Shown here one piece after another: positions 22,901-35,590 of a DNA stretch of 64,000 bases (position 1 is the stretch's first letter; every line of letters begins with the position of its first letter). Under the pieces are notes generated by a model. The model did not search any database, was not told the origin of the DNA, and worked only from the letters and a program-made list of their open reading frames with translations. The translations under genes and the position numbers were made by a program. The stretch covers positions 372,001 through 436,000 of the forward strand of contig BCKC01000003.1 of NCBI GenBank assembly GCA_001600455.1. Reading direction: 5' to 3'. Source of the DNA: Endocalyx cinctus. Its lineage: Eukaryota > Ascomycota > Sordariomycetes > Amphisphaeriales > Apiosporaceae.

Positions 22901-23246
22901 CGAGCCGGGGAAGAGTAATATCGTGGTGACTTGCGCTAATGTCATGACTGAAGTAAGTCTTTTGGATTAAGATATTTCTCACGTTGTGTTTTTTTCTTTC
23001 TCTTTGTGTGTGCGTGTGTGGAACATGAAGCTAATCGTATACTCACCGCAGAAAATTGAGAAAGATCTGCAAGAAATGGGATATCGAACCCAGGTCAAAC
23101 AATTATCGGATTTTACCGGTGATTACGGTCTCCAGGCACCCGTTGGAGAAGGTGAGGAGGAAGAAGATGATGACGACGAGGACGAAGATGATGATGGATC
23201 AACCGGGACCGACGAAGATAGTGATGAATCTGTGATGGAAGATTAG
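19974..23246 (+). CDS. M16C zinc metallopeptidase (YOL098C/Mug138-like)
   Basis: Two exons, 19974-22952 and 23052-23246, separated by a 99-bp GT-AG intron with a GCTAAT branch site; 1057 residues. The N-terminal domain carries the inverted zinc motif H-T-L-E-H at residues 65-69. The third metal-ligand Glu is expected in the G-V-V-Y-S-E-M-Q segment near residue 156. The length and the F-x-x-x-T-E-I-x-D-D-S-G-A-P-H lead fit the single-chain M16C group of fungi (S. cerevisiae YOL098C, S. pombe Mug138), related to presequence protease. Such enzymes degrade short peptides in a closed chamber. No clear mitochondrial presequence is seen, so a cytosolic site is likelier. The second exon adds a highly acidic tail of Asp and Glu. 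Without splicing the first exon would stop after five extra codons. Confidence 0.88.
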
Positions 23247-24725
23247 GACATATCATGTCACTTTTGGCTCGGAAGCATGTGTTTCTCATCACTCGAGGGA
23301 ATTCCATATGCCGGGTGAATAACGGAAAAAGAAGACAAGATGGCGTATATCTCAATAATAGCGGATGCGTGGTAAAATGTATCTTGACATGCATGTGAGT
23401 TTTGGGCCGGCCCCCTGTGATATGAAACATCGGTCCATACTTGGCTGAGGACTGCATCTTGCATTTTAGGTGGCAGTGGTAAATTCACTTTTCATTGTTT
23501 GGACTGGTATCCCTACCTCAGTCTCCTGTGAGACTCTACACAGTACAGCCGCATTCATTCGATGCCTGGGCAATTTTAAACAAATCAAAACGCATTCCCC
23601 GGAGCCCGTCGCGTCTGGATATAGACTCTTTACATACATTTGCAATGGCCTTTCACGTATACATGGAAATTCCACTCTTATTGTACTATAGGACGGTAAG
23701 AGGTCATAGCTTACCTCGGCTACCCTGATTTTGATACGTAGTAGCAGGCATGTGCATCTGCTTAAACCGGTCAGATAGAAAAGGATCAGATATATCATTC
23801 ACAGACAATAGCACTAAAGCTGGTTGTAGACATCGTTACGAGAAAGAGTAGAGTTAGATTCGTTGATAGCTTGACTGACACTAGAAGGTGATGGCTACAC
23901 CGCCCTGACCCTTGTGACAATAGTTAGATTAGAATCTCGACCTGAATCTAGATCCGCAGCTGCTGGTGCGGAAATGTTTACGGGTTCACTAGGAACTAGA
24001 TGATATCTAACCTCACTGTAAGGCCAGTCGGAAAAGAGTGCCGAGAAACGCTGTCGTTGGGGCCATCATAAGTACTGGTTCCACCATAGTAGTAGTAGTA
24101 GTAGTAGAAGAAGAGGGGAGATGGATCATAACGGTGGGTAAGCTCCTGGTCGCGATGGTTATGGGTTATCTCGAAGGGAGCTCAAACACCGAGCACCGAG
24201 GCCCCTACATTATCAAATATGAACATACCCAACTTCTCAGGTCGAGCACATTAGATTAGTACTATGTATCCATTCATTTGAAATTGTATTCAGGGGGTCT
24301 GGTAGGTACCTTATGGATGCAGGTACCTAGTAGGTAGGTAATTAACTGTAGAGACGCTAATATTAAGTGAGTTAGCAGTATTCATGGATATTTGGGTGCA
24401 ACTTTAAATCGCGTCATCTGAATGCGCGTTAATCTCGTGTAACCTTGGAACTTTTCAAGTAAGTACTTAAGTTACCTACCCACTACTCTGTACATGTAAG
24501 TTAGAAATATTAGCTTTTCATAAATTCATACCGACCATATTCATACGGATTGTTCTCTCTATCACTTTCCCTTTGTTTCGTTCACTTTGTTTCGTTCACC
24601 ACAATCATTTTAAGTCATACCTCATGAAAATATCTTTGACAAAACATACTCTCTTTTATTCAAAGCAAGGTTTTATGATCTCTTGATTAGCCTGATCCTA
24701 TACTTTTACTTAAACAGTCATCCTT
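23247..24725. other. Intergenic region
   Basis: Between two plus-strand genes. It contains a (TAG)n/(TAGTAG) run near 24088-24108, a TAGGTA cluster at 24299-24342 and a 14-bp direct repeat of CTTTGTTTCGTTCA at about 24571-24598 just upstream of the next gene. No coding evidence was found. Confidence 0.5.
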
Positions 24726-27700
24726 ATGAACGGAGTAAAAAGGAAGACGTCGACTGGTGAAAATGACACGCAAGATAGCCAAGAGGTGTTTTATAAAGTA
24801 ATAAAGGAACATGGGATTGGACTTGTATGTACTGGACACTACGCAAACGCCCTCGATACCCGTGAGGTACGATGTACATATACCCGTCTAACAACGCAAT
24901 GCACAGACCATATGTTCGTTACCTGCAAGGGACTCAAAATCCAAAGATACGAAAGGTATGTACTCATTTTCTATACTACCTATATAGTACTGTGTATACT
25001 GGTATGGGAACTACTACAAGTAACCCTAAAGTTTACCTTAAACCTCTCAACATATTCAGATTCCTTTCTCGTATTTCTATCCATATCCATATCCATATCT
25101 ATGAAATATACCGTGGATAGCTGGACTTATATATATACTACTTTCTCTCGACTCGTACTGTACCTAATAACAAGTACCTACTAACCTATTTTATTTAATA
25201 ACTACACTAGTCCATGCTGGTCTAGAACTGTTACCTAAGTTACCTAATGAGGTAAGCAAACGCACGTCATTGGGGGAAGGGGGTGGTAAGGATGGCACAG
25301 ATATTCAATCTAACCACCAAAAAAAATAAAACTCGCAGAGATATCGAGACGCGTTCGACGCGGTATTGAAGGTTCGCCAAGCTCATCATCGCCAGCGTCA
25401 GTATCAGCAACCGGATAAAGTATTAGTACCCCACTCTTCGAGTCTCCCATCACATTTAGAATACACTTTGAAAAATGGTGTAAATGCGAGAGGATCCACT
25501 TCTGTTCCCTCGGTTAGAAATCATGATCCATTTGACCTTCCACCCTCGACTGCGCCGCCCTTGAGCAAAAAAAACAAAGAGGAGGGAAGCACGCCAAATT
25601 CGCAAAACATGTCGTCTCAATCCGCAGCAACGCAAATAAATGAAGGGAGAAGCTACGATAAATATGAAGCCAATGCCTCTCAATCGCCGTCAATGAGGTC
25701 AACTCAAGACAGCAGTGTTCCCGAACATAGAACTTTGCATGAAAATGATACTGGCTTCTTGAAATTTGATGCGCATGATAGTACTCAATTCAGTTTACCG
25801 GATACCGCCCCCGAAGACCCCGTCGAACTTGACTGCCGTGAAACCGACGAAGCATCCGACGTTCACCTCCGTCCTAATATGCCCACCAAGTCGCAGGCTG
25901 CTGCTCAAATGTCCTCAAATAATGACCTTCACACTTCAGCCCCCGAAACGCCGGCGATGCCCCCAAGACCTTTTTTCAACGGTGCTGGCCAGGTTTTACA
26001 AGCTTCGCAAATGTTTGGACAGACTCCGTGGACTTCGGGAATAAAAGAAATCGGCAGCCCTACGTCTTCGAGACCCTCGCCCGACGTATACAATCATAAC
26101 ACGATTTCTCCGAATCCTGTCATGTCATCACCTCTCAAAGATAGAACAGGCTTACGAACTTCGCCTATTGTGCCCCCGTCGAGTCCGTTCGTATTTACCT
26201 CTGATGAGCCAACTCCTCGCTTGTCCAAACCAGCCGTGCAGGATGAAGATTTGAACCGACCCACCACGAGCGACCCTCCTCTTCCAGACACTAAGCTAAT
26301 CGTAAGAAGAGCTGTTCTCGAGCCAATCGAGGAATACCACCCTTTTCGGAAGCAAGATACAGAGCTCAAAGATACTGCCAAATCCTCGAGCTATAATGAT
26401 CAGGATTCTGATTTTGAAGATCGGGAAGAGGCCTACCGCCGCCGACAAGCGAAAAGGCGGAGGGTCAAGAGCTCTAAATCATTCTCGTCTATTGTTATAC
26501 CGCCCGTTAGCTCCAACAAGACCGATGTCGAAGTTCCCTCGACGAGTCGTACGAATCGCGTGAAGTCTAGTAAAAAGAAAGCGTGTAAGGACTTAGAAGA
26601 GCATCCGGTACAGTGTCTTGAGAAATACTCTGCCGATAATGATGGCTCTCAGCGAACCGTGGCAAACTCCCAGGATCCTAAAAAGACCCACGATATTTCT
26701 TGTGAGATTGACGAGGAACGATACATCTCACCACATATAGTAGAGGGTAGCAAAAACATTGGTGAAAAGCCTAGTTTTCCGGCTTCGAGCACCCCGGTGC
26801 AAGATATGGAATACAAAGAGACTATCCCCGAGACAAGCCCCGCCGGTAATTCCACAAGCACGCCAAACCTGACCGGTGTTATATCGGACGTGAACTTTCA
26901 GCCCGACTCAGGAGACGCACCAGGAGTAGCTACTATGCTACCTGACAGCACAAATATGGATGAGCCTGTTGATAGGGATCCGGCGTTCAATTCTACCGAG
27001 TCAAGTCTCCAGACTCGAGGCTCTCCTAATAACAGAGCTAAGTATAGCAAGCAAACTGCTTTGCTATTGTCTGGTGAGATGCTTTCTACGTCTCAACAGA
27101 TCTCCACACGTAACTCTCATCGGTTGCAGGATACAACCACGCCCACTTCATCCGCACCTCTGTCAATTCAACCTATAGCTCCTGATACAGGATCATCGAA
27201 ATTAACGGTACTCACAGCTACACCGACCCCGTCTAAGAGTACCCCGTCAAAGAAAAATAATCAAGGCGGACACCCGGCGGACACTGCACACAGCATGTTG
27301 GCAGTGGTAGATCGGGTTTCTTATGAAGCAAAGTCTTCACCTCAATCTGTGTCATCATCCCTTTTACCTAAATTAAAAACATACTCGCGTAATTGCGGTG
27401 AAATAAAGAAGAACAAGAAGAACAAGAAGAGAAAGCCGGACCAAGGTTCTAGGCAAAGTTCTGTTGATGAGCTCGCAGGCTCTCCATCATCAATTGCCAG
27501 TATATCAAGCAAGGACGATCGCAACCCATATGCCCGCAAACCAATACGAAATTCAATGGCCAAGAAAATTCTCTTACGAGATTCTCCATCGAAACTAGGC
27601 ATTTTTGATGGGATGGTTTTTGCAATATCGTTTCAGGAGAAACAATCATCCAGAGTTAAAGGGAGACAACTTGACCGCGCCACAATTGAACGGATGATTC

Positions 27701-28473
27701 GGAAGGAAGGAGGTAAGATCCTGTCTGTCGGCTTCAATGAACTCTTCGAATTCGATTCCCTACAACAGATGTGTAATGTCTCCTCAACCTCGGTCACGTC
27801 AAGCTCACTCAAGTTACTCGACCGAGATACTGGGTTTGCAGCCCTAATAGCCGATGGCCATTCAAGGAAGGTCAAGTACATGCAGGCCCTAGCTTTAGGT
27901 ATCCCTTGCCTGGCACCCCAATGGGTCGAAAACTGCACTGTAAAGAAACAGGTCGTTGACTGGTCTCCGTATTTGTTATGCGCTGGCCCGAGCGTTATTT
28001 TAGGGGATGCGATTCGTTCACGCAATCTCGAATCATATAATGCCTCTACAGCGAAACTCGTCGATGTAATTAGCAGGAGGCCGAAGCTTCTGGGCGAGAG
28101 CAAGGTTCTATTGGTGATGAAAAAAACCAAAAATGAGGAAACGAGGATGCCGTACGTGTTCCTTGCCCAAGTACTTGGTGCGTCCCTTATTCGTGCGTAT
28201 AGCATCGAAGAAGCACGACTTATGCTTCGCGATGAAGAGAGTGGCGACGAACCATTTGATTGGGTATATGTCGACGACCATGTCCGGGATATCCAGAATG
28301 CACTGTTCGGTCCCAAAACTACAGATTCGACTTCCAGAAAACGAAAGCGGCAAAGTACCGGAGTTAGCGAGAGTGATCGGCCACCGAAGAGAATTAGGAC
28401 GCTCAACGATGAATTGGTCATTCAAAGTCTGATCCTAGGGAGGCTCATCGAAGAAGGGGAAATGGAAGAATAA
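24726..28473 (+). CDS. Rad9/Crb2-type DNA damage checkpoint mediator (BRCT)
   Basis: The main exon runs 25339-28473 after a CTCGCAG acceptor. A first exon is proposed at 24726-24866 (47 codons beginning MNGVKRK and holding a T-Q-D-S-Q-E motif), joined in phase across an unusually long 472-bp intron, giving about 1091 residues. An extra small exon inside that interval (near 24907-24955) was considered but does not keep frame, so the 5' structure is uncertain. The C-terminus holds two BRCT repeats (about 27594-27960 and 28040-28320), with FDGMVFAISF opening the first, ALIADGHSRKVKYMQALALGIPCL within it, and FDWVYVD closing the second. Together with a long Ser/Thr-rich N-terminus rich in SQ/TQ sites this fits Rad9/Crb2/53BP1-type mediators, which bind phosphorylated histone and recruit checkpoint kinases in the nucleus. 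A recognisable Tudor region before the BRCTs is absent. Confidence 0.75.
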
Positions 28474-31094
28474 GTTAAACATTATCATGCGAAAGGGAGA
28501 TTGCTAGAGTTGACGTTTAGTGGTGAACTGCGCGCGGCTACCTAGCTTCAATTGTTGCCGTGGGCAATGCACATAAATCTTTCGCGAATGGCGACGCATT
28601 TGCATGTTGCTTACTCAAGGAGACACCTCCTTGGACTATTATGCGATACACTACCTAAAACTACATAGACTATGGAGAGCATGAGGATTTTTGCGAGGGC
28701 ACGAGGCGTTGGGAATGTGTAAATTAGCACTTGATACCGGTTTGAATTTTGCGGATATAGTAGATACCCCGAGAGATTAGTGTAGTATAGGATAATAATG
28801 CGTGAAACAATTTCGCCGAGAATCTAAGGCGTGAACCCTAGTCTATAAATATGTCTTGATATTGAAATGTCGTCATTCATTGAATTGCCAGCTTGTTTGA
28901 CGTTGTGCTACGTTTATGGAAGGCTGACGTATCCTATGTGATTAGCCACCCCTGACGCCCATCAGATCGATATGGATAAATCTATGAATATCCATGGATA
29001 TGCTTAGGTCATGTGTCCAGTACGTTATCAAGTTGGGGATGGACGCAAAAGTTGGGCGGGCTACAGATGGACCTGATGATGACTTCACTCAAATGGGATC
29101 GAATAATGAACAGAAAGATCATCGTCCGACTCCAGGATAATTCTTGATATGGGATAGAAAGGTTAGGCAGGTCAGAGCGCCGGTTGACACAATACACAGT
29201 CATTACCTAGGTCAGGTAAGGTAGATGGTGTGACTGAGGGGAGGGGGAATACATGTTTTGGTGTTGGTGATAAAAATCTTGGAAAGGAGACTCTGAGAAA
29301 CCCCTCAAGGAATAATGACAATGGTGATTGATTCATCAATCTTGCTAGTAAATGTTGTAATGGACGCTGGTTACCAATGATATTCAGTATATATATACCT
29401 TATATGTATGTGCCATTGTAATAAAGACAATCGCAAAAGTTCAGTGTGTATTGTACGTAGATAAAATGTCTGACTTGTCATGACGTGGTCTGTCTTTTTT
29501 TTTTTTTGGCTCTTCCTTTAGTTAGCTATATTTCTAGGCTTACATCTTATTACTATTCGGTATATACCTACTTAAGTAATGTATACACTGCATGTACTCT
29601 GTACGTATTAGGTAGTATACCTAGGTATGTAGGCTGGTAGGTTAGTAGCGAAGCGGCGGCTCAATAATAGGGTCGTAGTGAAGGGTGGCCAAGAGGGATG
29701 GAAAGCGAAGAGAGTACGCTAGAAAAGCGACATGATTACCAGGAACAGACTCGAGTAGAATTCCTTTTTTTTTTTTTTTTTTTTTACGTCGAGATCGAGA
29801 TCGAGATCTCTATTTCGCGCATCTATCTAGTTATGGGGTTGTGAACTTTGACCGTGACAAAAATCTTGGAAAAAGTTGGATACTTGGATATCGTTTACTG
29901 GGGGGAGGGGCTAGAGGGGTTTAGTGTAGCGTCCAGGTACAAAGTAATATATAGCGTTTTAGCAAGGTGACATTTCTGGGTATATGCGCGGTACATCAGA
30001 TTTATTTTGTGGGCTGCATGGATGCGTGCCTTGATTGTTGATGCCAAGGACGGAGGTACAGAGGAAGATTAAGTAGCAAAGAATAGAAGAGCTGCAGTAG
30101 AAATTATTTGAGCCGTGTACTTGTATATATTGTCTAATGTTCTTCATAAAGAATAAATAGCCCAATGTACGGAGTACACTACAACTGTGTTCTTCCGGTC
30201 AGCAGATAAATGTGGGTGGATGGATGGCTGGCTGGCTGGCCGACAAGAGGTGCATTTTGGGTTGTCTCCCGGACCAGCCGGCAGTCGTCCTGCAAAGCAG
30301 GGAGTAATGCGTGTGAAGGATCACGCCGCACAGAACTGCCTGGGGGAGAAATTTGACTTTCTTCTTCCACCGATAGGTCAAATTAAATAAATGATAGTTT
30401 GACTTATTCCCGGAACAAAAAAAAAAGTAAGGCCAGTACATACATCAATCGGGAAACGTCTTCATAATTGAGTTTAAGCACGTATACTAGTGTACTATAT
30501 GTATCAGTATAAAAAGAACATGGGTGGATGTAAGATGAGAAGATGAGGGAATAAATTAATCGGATCAGCTTATTATGGTTACTTTCTTCACCTTCAAAGA
30601 TGCTCGACCTAGTGTAAATCTCGTGACCGGGGGGTTTCAAAGACGGATATGCGAACGACAATGACAGCTACGATAACTTCATCTTGAGCTCGGCCCCGCC
30701 CCGGGTAGAAAGAGAATCGCCCTGACAGTCTGAGCATTTACTCCGGATTGAACAGGGAGGCCACAGTTGGTTAATGTGCATGGATATTAGCTAGACTAGG
30801 ACCATCTATTATAAGCTGATATTATCTAATGGCGTGTCTTGTTTATCTATGCCCCTCTGCCCCTCTTCTCGAAGAGGGAGCAAAAGCACCCATCCATGGA
30901 TGATACTGCGCAGTAGCACATAGTGGACTTACTTAGCAGCCTAGGTAGTCACATTATAACTGTACTATGTTGGACACGGGTATTACTGTACAACAATATG
31001 CATGCAAGTTTGACCGCCTACTCGGCTAGCCCAGCAACTTATGTATATCCATGTAGTAGACTGAGGTATCTCGTTTGATTTAGACGTGGCGGGG

Positions 31095-31095
31095 N
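31095..31095. other. Undetermined base
   Basis: A single N after a GGGG run and before an A run. It marks a base-calling ambiguity or a contig join. Confidence 0.95.
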
Positions 31096-32681
31096 AAAAA
31101 TAAATAATAAACTCTAGACGACATTAGCAATATCAATAACTACCTCTCAACCCTGGAAGTACTTACTTCATAGTTACCAACTGATGCAGTAAAACTGTAT
31201 TATACGCATCCATGGATGTATACTACTTGGTGTGTATTCATTAGAATGGTTCAGAGCTGTCAATTTTAACACTATCAGCGCCCAGACAAGAAAAATAAAA
31301 AATAAAAACAGAACAAAAAAGTAGGGTGTAATCGTCATTGTTCAAATTACACAATTTATTATATTACTACTACTCGAAATAATAAGGCTTAACGTCAAGG
31401 GGCTTTTCTTGACTTTCCTAAGAGCGACATGTCAAATTCGGTAGTGAAACTCGCATTGTACTATGTAGTTGACCTATATCGCTGTCCTATTATACCCATT
31501 AGACCAAGGCAGAGGCTGAAAAAGAGGAGCCAACTTACACTATAATGACGTTACTCAGTACACACCACAAAAAAAAAAAAAAGAGAGAGAGAGAAGAAAA
31601 AGGATAGAAATATTTTCTTGCGTTCCAAGATTTTGGGTTGGACGTATCCACCAAGAGAACTACGTACGTCAAAGGGGTTTCATAGAAAGACTACCTATTC
31701 ATACGCATACTCGTTAAATTTCACAGATTTCACGTATACGCTTACAACGATCTCATACATACTCCGTACTCCCACATTCTCTCGCTCTCTATACTTAGAC
31801 TATATTATATTATTATTATTATTATCTTGATATATCCTAGGTCTGGTAAACTAATTCCTAGCAGAGGTCATCAGACGGCTTAGCAATATCCATCCGTGAA
31901 TTTTATTTTCAACATCTTCGTCACAGGATTCGAAGACGGATATATTAAATTATATATTTCAGCTTAGTTCAGGTTCGGAGTTGAACACTCAGCCTATAAG
32001 GAGCCACGTTAGAAGCATTGTAGGTCTATTGATAAACAATAGTATAATACCTACCTACATTTCTTTTTATTTGTGTATTTATTTTGGACAAAGCTTCACT
32101 TTCACTTTATTTTCTTCTCGACTTGTTCCTTCATCTTCTCTTCCACGATCCGTCTTTTTTAGTCAAAGACCCTTTTTGGCGCTTCTCGTAATATCTAGCG
32201 CGTATGATATACATCTACACTAGGTACGAAGTCTTTTTTTTTTTTCTCTTTCTTACTTACTTTCTTTCTTTTTGCCCATCACCCGAATCTACTACTGCTT
32301 CTCGTCCCGCAAAACGTATTCGCCATTAGATCAATGTTAAGGGATCCTTACTTAAATCGAGTGATTTCGCCTCGTTGAGAAATGTTTCTAATAAATTAGC
32401 GTGCGTACTTCCATCTACAAGTACACGCAGTATATTTTGAGGTCCCCGTACCCACTTGAACATTTCTTCTCCCTCACTATCAGACTTTTTTATGCTTGAA
32501 ACTCAGAAAAGAAGGAGAAAAATAAAATGAAATAAAAACCTCAAGTGAGGTTGCTAATTCCCGAATAGCCCTTAAGTTTGGTATCGTTGAGAAAAAATAT
32601 ATATATAAAATCCTATGTCTATATGTACAGATATACTACACTATATCCATACGTACTGATAAAGATGCCCTCTCATCAGTT

Positions 32682-32715
32682 CTAACCAACCAACCAACCA
32701 ACCAACCAACCAACC
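32682..32715. repeat. (CAAC)n microsatellite
   Basis: About eight uninterrupted AACC/CAAC units, ending in ACCCACC. It lies in the long gene-poor interval. Confidence 0.85.
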
Positions 32716-34585
32716 CACCAATCACTCAACGTTAATCGACCATCCCACATCACCATCGTCTAACAAAGGCGCTAAGGAAGCTGAATAGGTTAGGTTTTAC
32801 TTCCTAGATAATCAAATAAAAACAGGTACGGGAACCTGCATCATCATATTACCCATTATTCTCCATATATTTCCAATTTAGTTTAGTCACGTCGAACTAT
32901 TTCATAAGGCTGTATCCAACACTGCAACATTGTTATCGACATGTTTTTCTACTACTTTAAGTATTGTAGTAGTCTACTCCGTAAGCTAGCCAGAATTTCG
33001 GCATGTTTGAAAACTCCGATGCTCGTTAACCCCTCCCCCGATACCTCTCATTCACATCATTCATATCATTCACATGAGAAAATAGAGGAGAGTAACGGAG
33101 AGAGAGAGAGAGAAAGACAGAAAGAAAAGAAGAAGAAGAGAAAAAAAGAAAAAGAGTGTATATGTATAATCGAAGCTAATCTCTATACCGTCGGCTAGAT
33201 CTAGTGTAGGGCCGAATAAACGAGTCAACGATATATCGCTTTCTCAAGACATCGAAATCACATTATTTTCGATAAACAACTTGTACTGTGATACAAGTGA
33301 TATGCAGGACGCAATAGTACAGTCTTGATTCTTTGTCTTTATTGGTTACGTTTAACAGGCGGTTCCTCCGTGATTCGCCATCATAGGTTGGGTTCCTCTT
33401 TTTTTCAGCTGGGATTAACCCATACCTCTCTCCCTCCTCCACAAAACTCTTTTTTCCCATTGGAAATATTTACAGGCCTATCTTCTTTTGTTCTCCCCGT
33501 TCTTACTCATCTGTTGAATTCTTTCTCCCCATTCTATCCCCTTCTTCTTTCCTCCCTCCCTCACGCATATATTCTCTCTCCTTCTCTATCTACCTTTAAG
33601 AGAAAGGTATAGAAAGTAGGGAAAATAAAAGATTAAGGAGAGAGAATTATTATTCGTAAAGTTTTAGGCGGTGTCATACCATCGTATTTGACCCTCAAAT
33701 TTTACGGTTGTTTGATTACATCAACTTGACGATCAATCTGTTACGTGGTAGTTTTCCCCACCACAAGAAGCGCAGTGAAGATACGAATAGGTCAAACGCA
33801 AGTCTCGGCGACTATCACCTACCAAGCTACCCTATCACCCATTCATACAGCCTAGAGTACCCAGAAAGGTACCTAATTAAGCGCTATTAGAAGGGGATTT
33901 ATATAAAAAAAAAGAAAAAGAAAAAGGCCACAGCAGGCATTACCTAGTCGGGATCAGCATACATTTTGGTTTCTTAAGTTTTAGGTAAGTTAGCACTGCA
34001 CAGCCTATTGCAACGTTCACTTTACGTCTCACTATCCCTCTGTACCTCTCTGTCGTGGCCCGCACGTACAACTCTTTTTGGCTTTATTACTTCTTCTACT
34101 TATTCCTCCCACCTTACTTTAAGCACACTCGATTACACTACACCAAACGCATACATACTTAAACGGACACACCTTTCTCGTGTCTCTTTATTTTACTTTG
34201 TTTGATACAAAGAAAGCATGATCAACTATTTATCATGAGAAATAATATACTCCTCTTCTTTTAGATTCACATGCAATCAATCATATGGAGAATCTAGTTC
34301 TAATGACTAGCTGCATTACCCAGGTCTGAGAGCTGAGCGCCCGTCGTTTTCGCTTGCCAGCAGGAAATTTTATATATAAATACATTTACCTGTACATCCT
34401 GCCCTCGTTGAGAAATAATTCCTCTCAACCTATTTAAACCTCAACGCCGCGGTCCAACAAAGCGTTCCAACCAACGGACAAACCCCTTCGACTGATCGAT
34501 TGACTACCCAACTCGTCCTAAAATACTTGGTCCGCCATCATCACCCTACATTATCGGTGTGGGAAGAGAATAATATTCTGCAAAA

Positions 34586-35590
34586 ATGTTAGGCCAGGAC
34601 CGTAACGTACGCGGTGGCCCTCTCGAGCCCAGCTCGCAGATATACGGCCATTCGAGAACGAGAACAACATCATCAAGCGTTTTCCCAACCCATTCCCCCT
34701 CGCCGATGCACCTTCAACAGCCACCGATAGGTCACACGAGACGATCACCTTCGGTGAATACCTTTAGTACTACGTCGAGCAACAATCCTCTCACAACTGA
34801 CGATATTCGACGTAGTTCTTCATCGAGGTCTGGGGGAGGACAGTCCATGAGTTATGTCGCCTTATTGCGAAGACAAAAGGCCACGGTGTGGTGTGATCGA
34901 ACACAAACCGAAGATCCAAGCAGATTAGCGCAACAGCGAGCTGCGAAACAGCGGGCCAGCCAGGAAGTAGCAGGTCGATCTAACCAAGGCCGAACTTCAA
35001 CCGGCATGAGCGGTGGTATGAAAGTCATGACCAAGATACGACACCATAGACAACAGGGCGTCGTAAATTACGCGCCCGACAATAATTACATCGGCGTCAG
35101 CGGTATGCCCATGCGTCTCAGCGCCACTGAAGTAGAAGGGGAGGATAGCGAGGACGACGACGTCTCCATGCGACGCCTGCATCACCGTAGGACGGGAAGC
35201 AGTGGGCGAAGCAGCACAGCGAGCGGTCGCCGTGGTCTCGGCTATCGTAACTCGGGCGGTTTGAGTCAAGGTGGAAAGAAATGGAGTCCGAACGATACCC
35301 CCGAGCGAGGCAGTATGGTCATGGAAGATGCCGAGTACACACCTGGGGATGATCAACAACTCGAACGTGCGCAGAGCACCCGCAGTGGAAGCAGCGCGGA
35401 AAAGGCCGATGCTCTTCCTGAGCTGGGCGCCTCTACTGCTGCTAAACTCGCTAGTAACAGCCTGTTAAACGCCGCTCTCACGCGGGAGAAGAGCGTCAAG
35501 AGCCCCGAGGAACTGCGGAGACGTGGAAGTGTGGATGAGCGGACTGCGACGCTGACTAGCGGTCGTCTTTACATTGCCAACCCAGATTAA
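34586..35590 (+). CDS. Conserved disordered fungal protein
   Basis: Single exon of 334 residues. Most of it is low-complexity Ser, Thr, Arg and Gly sequence expected to be disordered. One segment at about residues 90-128 stands out: S-Y-V-A-L-L-R-R-Q-K-A-T-V-W-C-D-R-T-Q, followed by E-D-P-S-R-L-A-Q-Q-R-A-A-K. It resembles a block I associate with uncharacterised proteins of filamentous ascomycetes, and its charged, Trp/Cys-containing core suggests a binding site. An acidic patch (GEDSEDDDVS, about residues 186-195) follows. No catalytic domain, signal peptide or membrane segment is visible. The ATG (AAAAATGTTAGG) is the first in frame. The product is soluble and probably regulatory; function is unknown. 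Confidence 0.65.
   Translation: MLGQDRNVRGGPLEPSSQIYGHSRTRTTSSSVFPTHSPSPMHLQQPPIGHTRRSPSVNTFSTTSSNNPLTTDDIRRSSSSRSGGGQSMSYVALLRRQKATVWCDRTQTEDPSRLAQQRAAKQRASQEVAGRSNQGRTSTGMSGGMKVMTKIRHHRQQGVVNYAPDNNYIGVSGMPMRLSATEVEGEDSEDDDVSMRRLHHRRTGSSGRSSTASGRRGLGYRNSGGLSQGGKKWSPNDTPERGSMVMEDAEYTPGDDQQLERAQSTRSGSSAEKADALPELGASTAAKLASNSLLNAALTREKSVKSPEELRRRGSVDERTATLTSGRLYIANPD

Larger units (their letters stand above)
28474..34585. other. 6.1-kb gene-poor region
   Basis: No gene is supported here. It holds poly-T runs (29499-29509, 29766-29785), TACCTAGGTA words (about 29615-29645 and 30938), a single undetermined base at 31095, a GAGA run (31582-31594), a (CAAC)n microsatellite (32682-32715) and long pyrimidine-rich tracts (33390-33600). 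The pyrimidine-rich part nearest the next gene may be its promoter and 5' leader. Short frames of 60-95 codons have biased, low-complexity translations and are not called. Confidence 0.55.

Noticed and set aside
24867..25184. Continuation of the first Rad9/Crb2 exon to a stop at 25184
   Set aside because: The translation becomes low-complexity and hydrophobic after 24866, where a GTACGA donor allows in-frame joining to the main exon.
27633..28421. 262-codon minus-strand frame
   Set aside because: Antisense of the BRCT region; the plus strand carries clear BRCT signatures.
30187..30661. Overlapping frames of 60-85 codons on both strands
   Set aside because: Mutually overlapping, no shared coding signal, repetitive TGGCTGG words.
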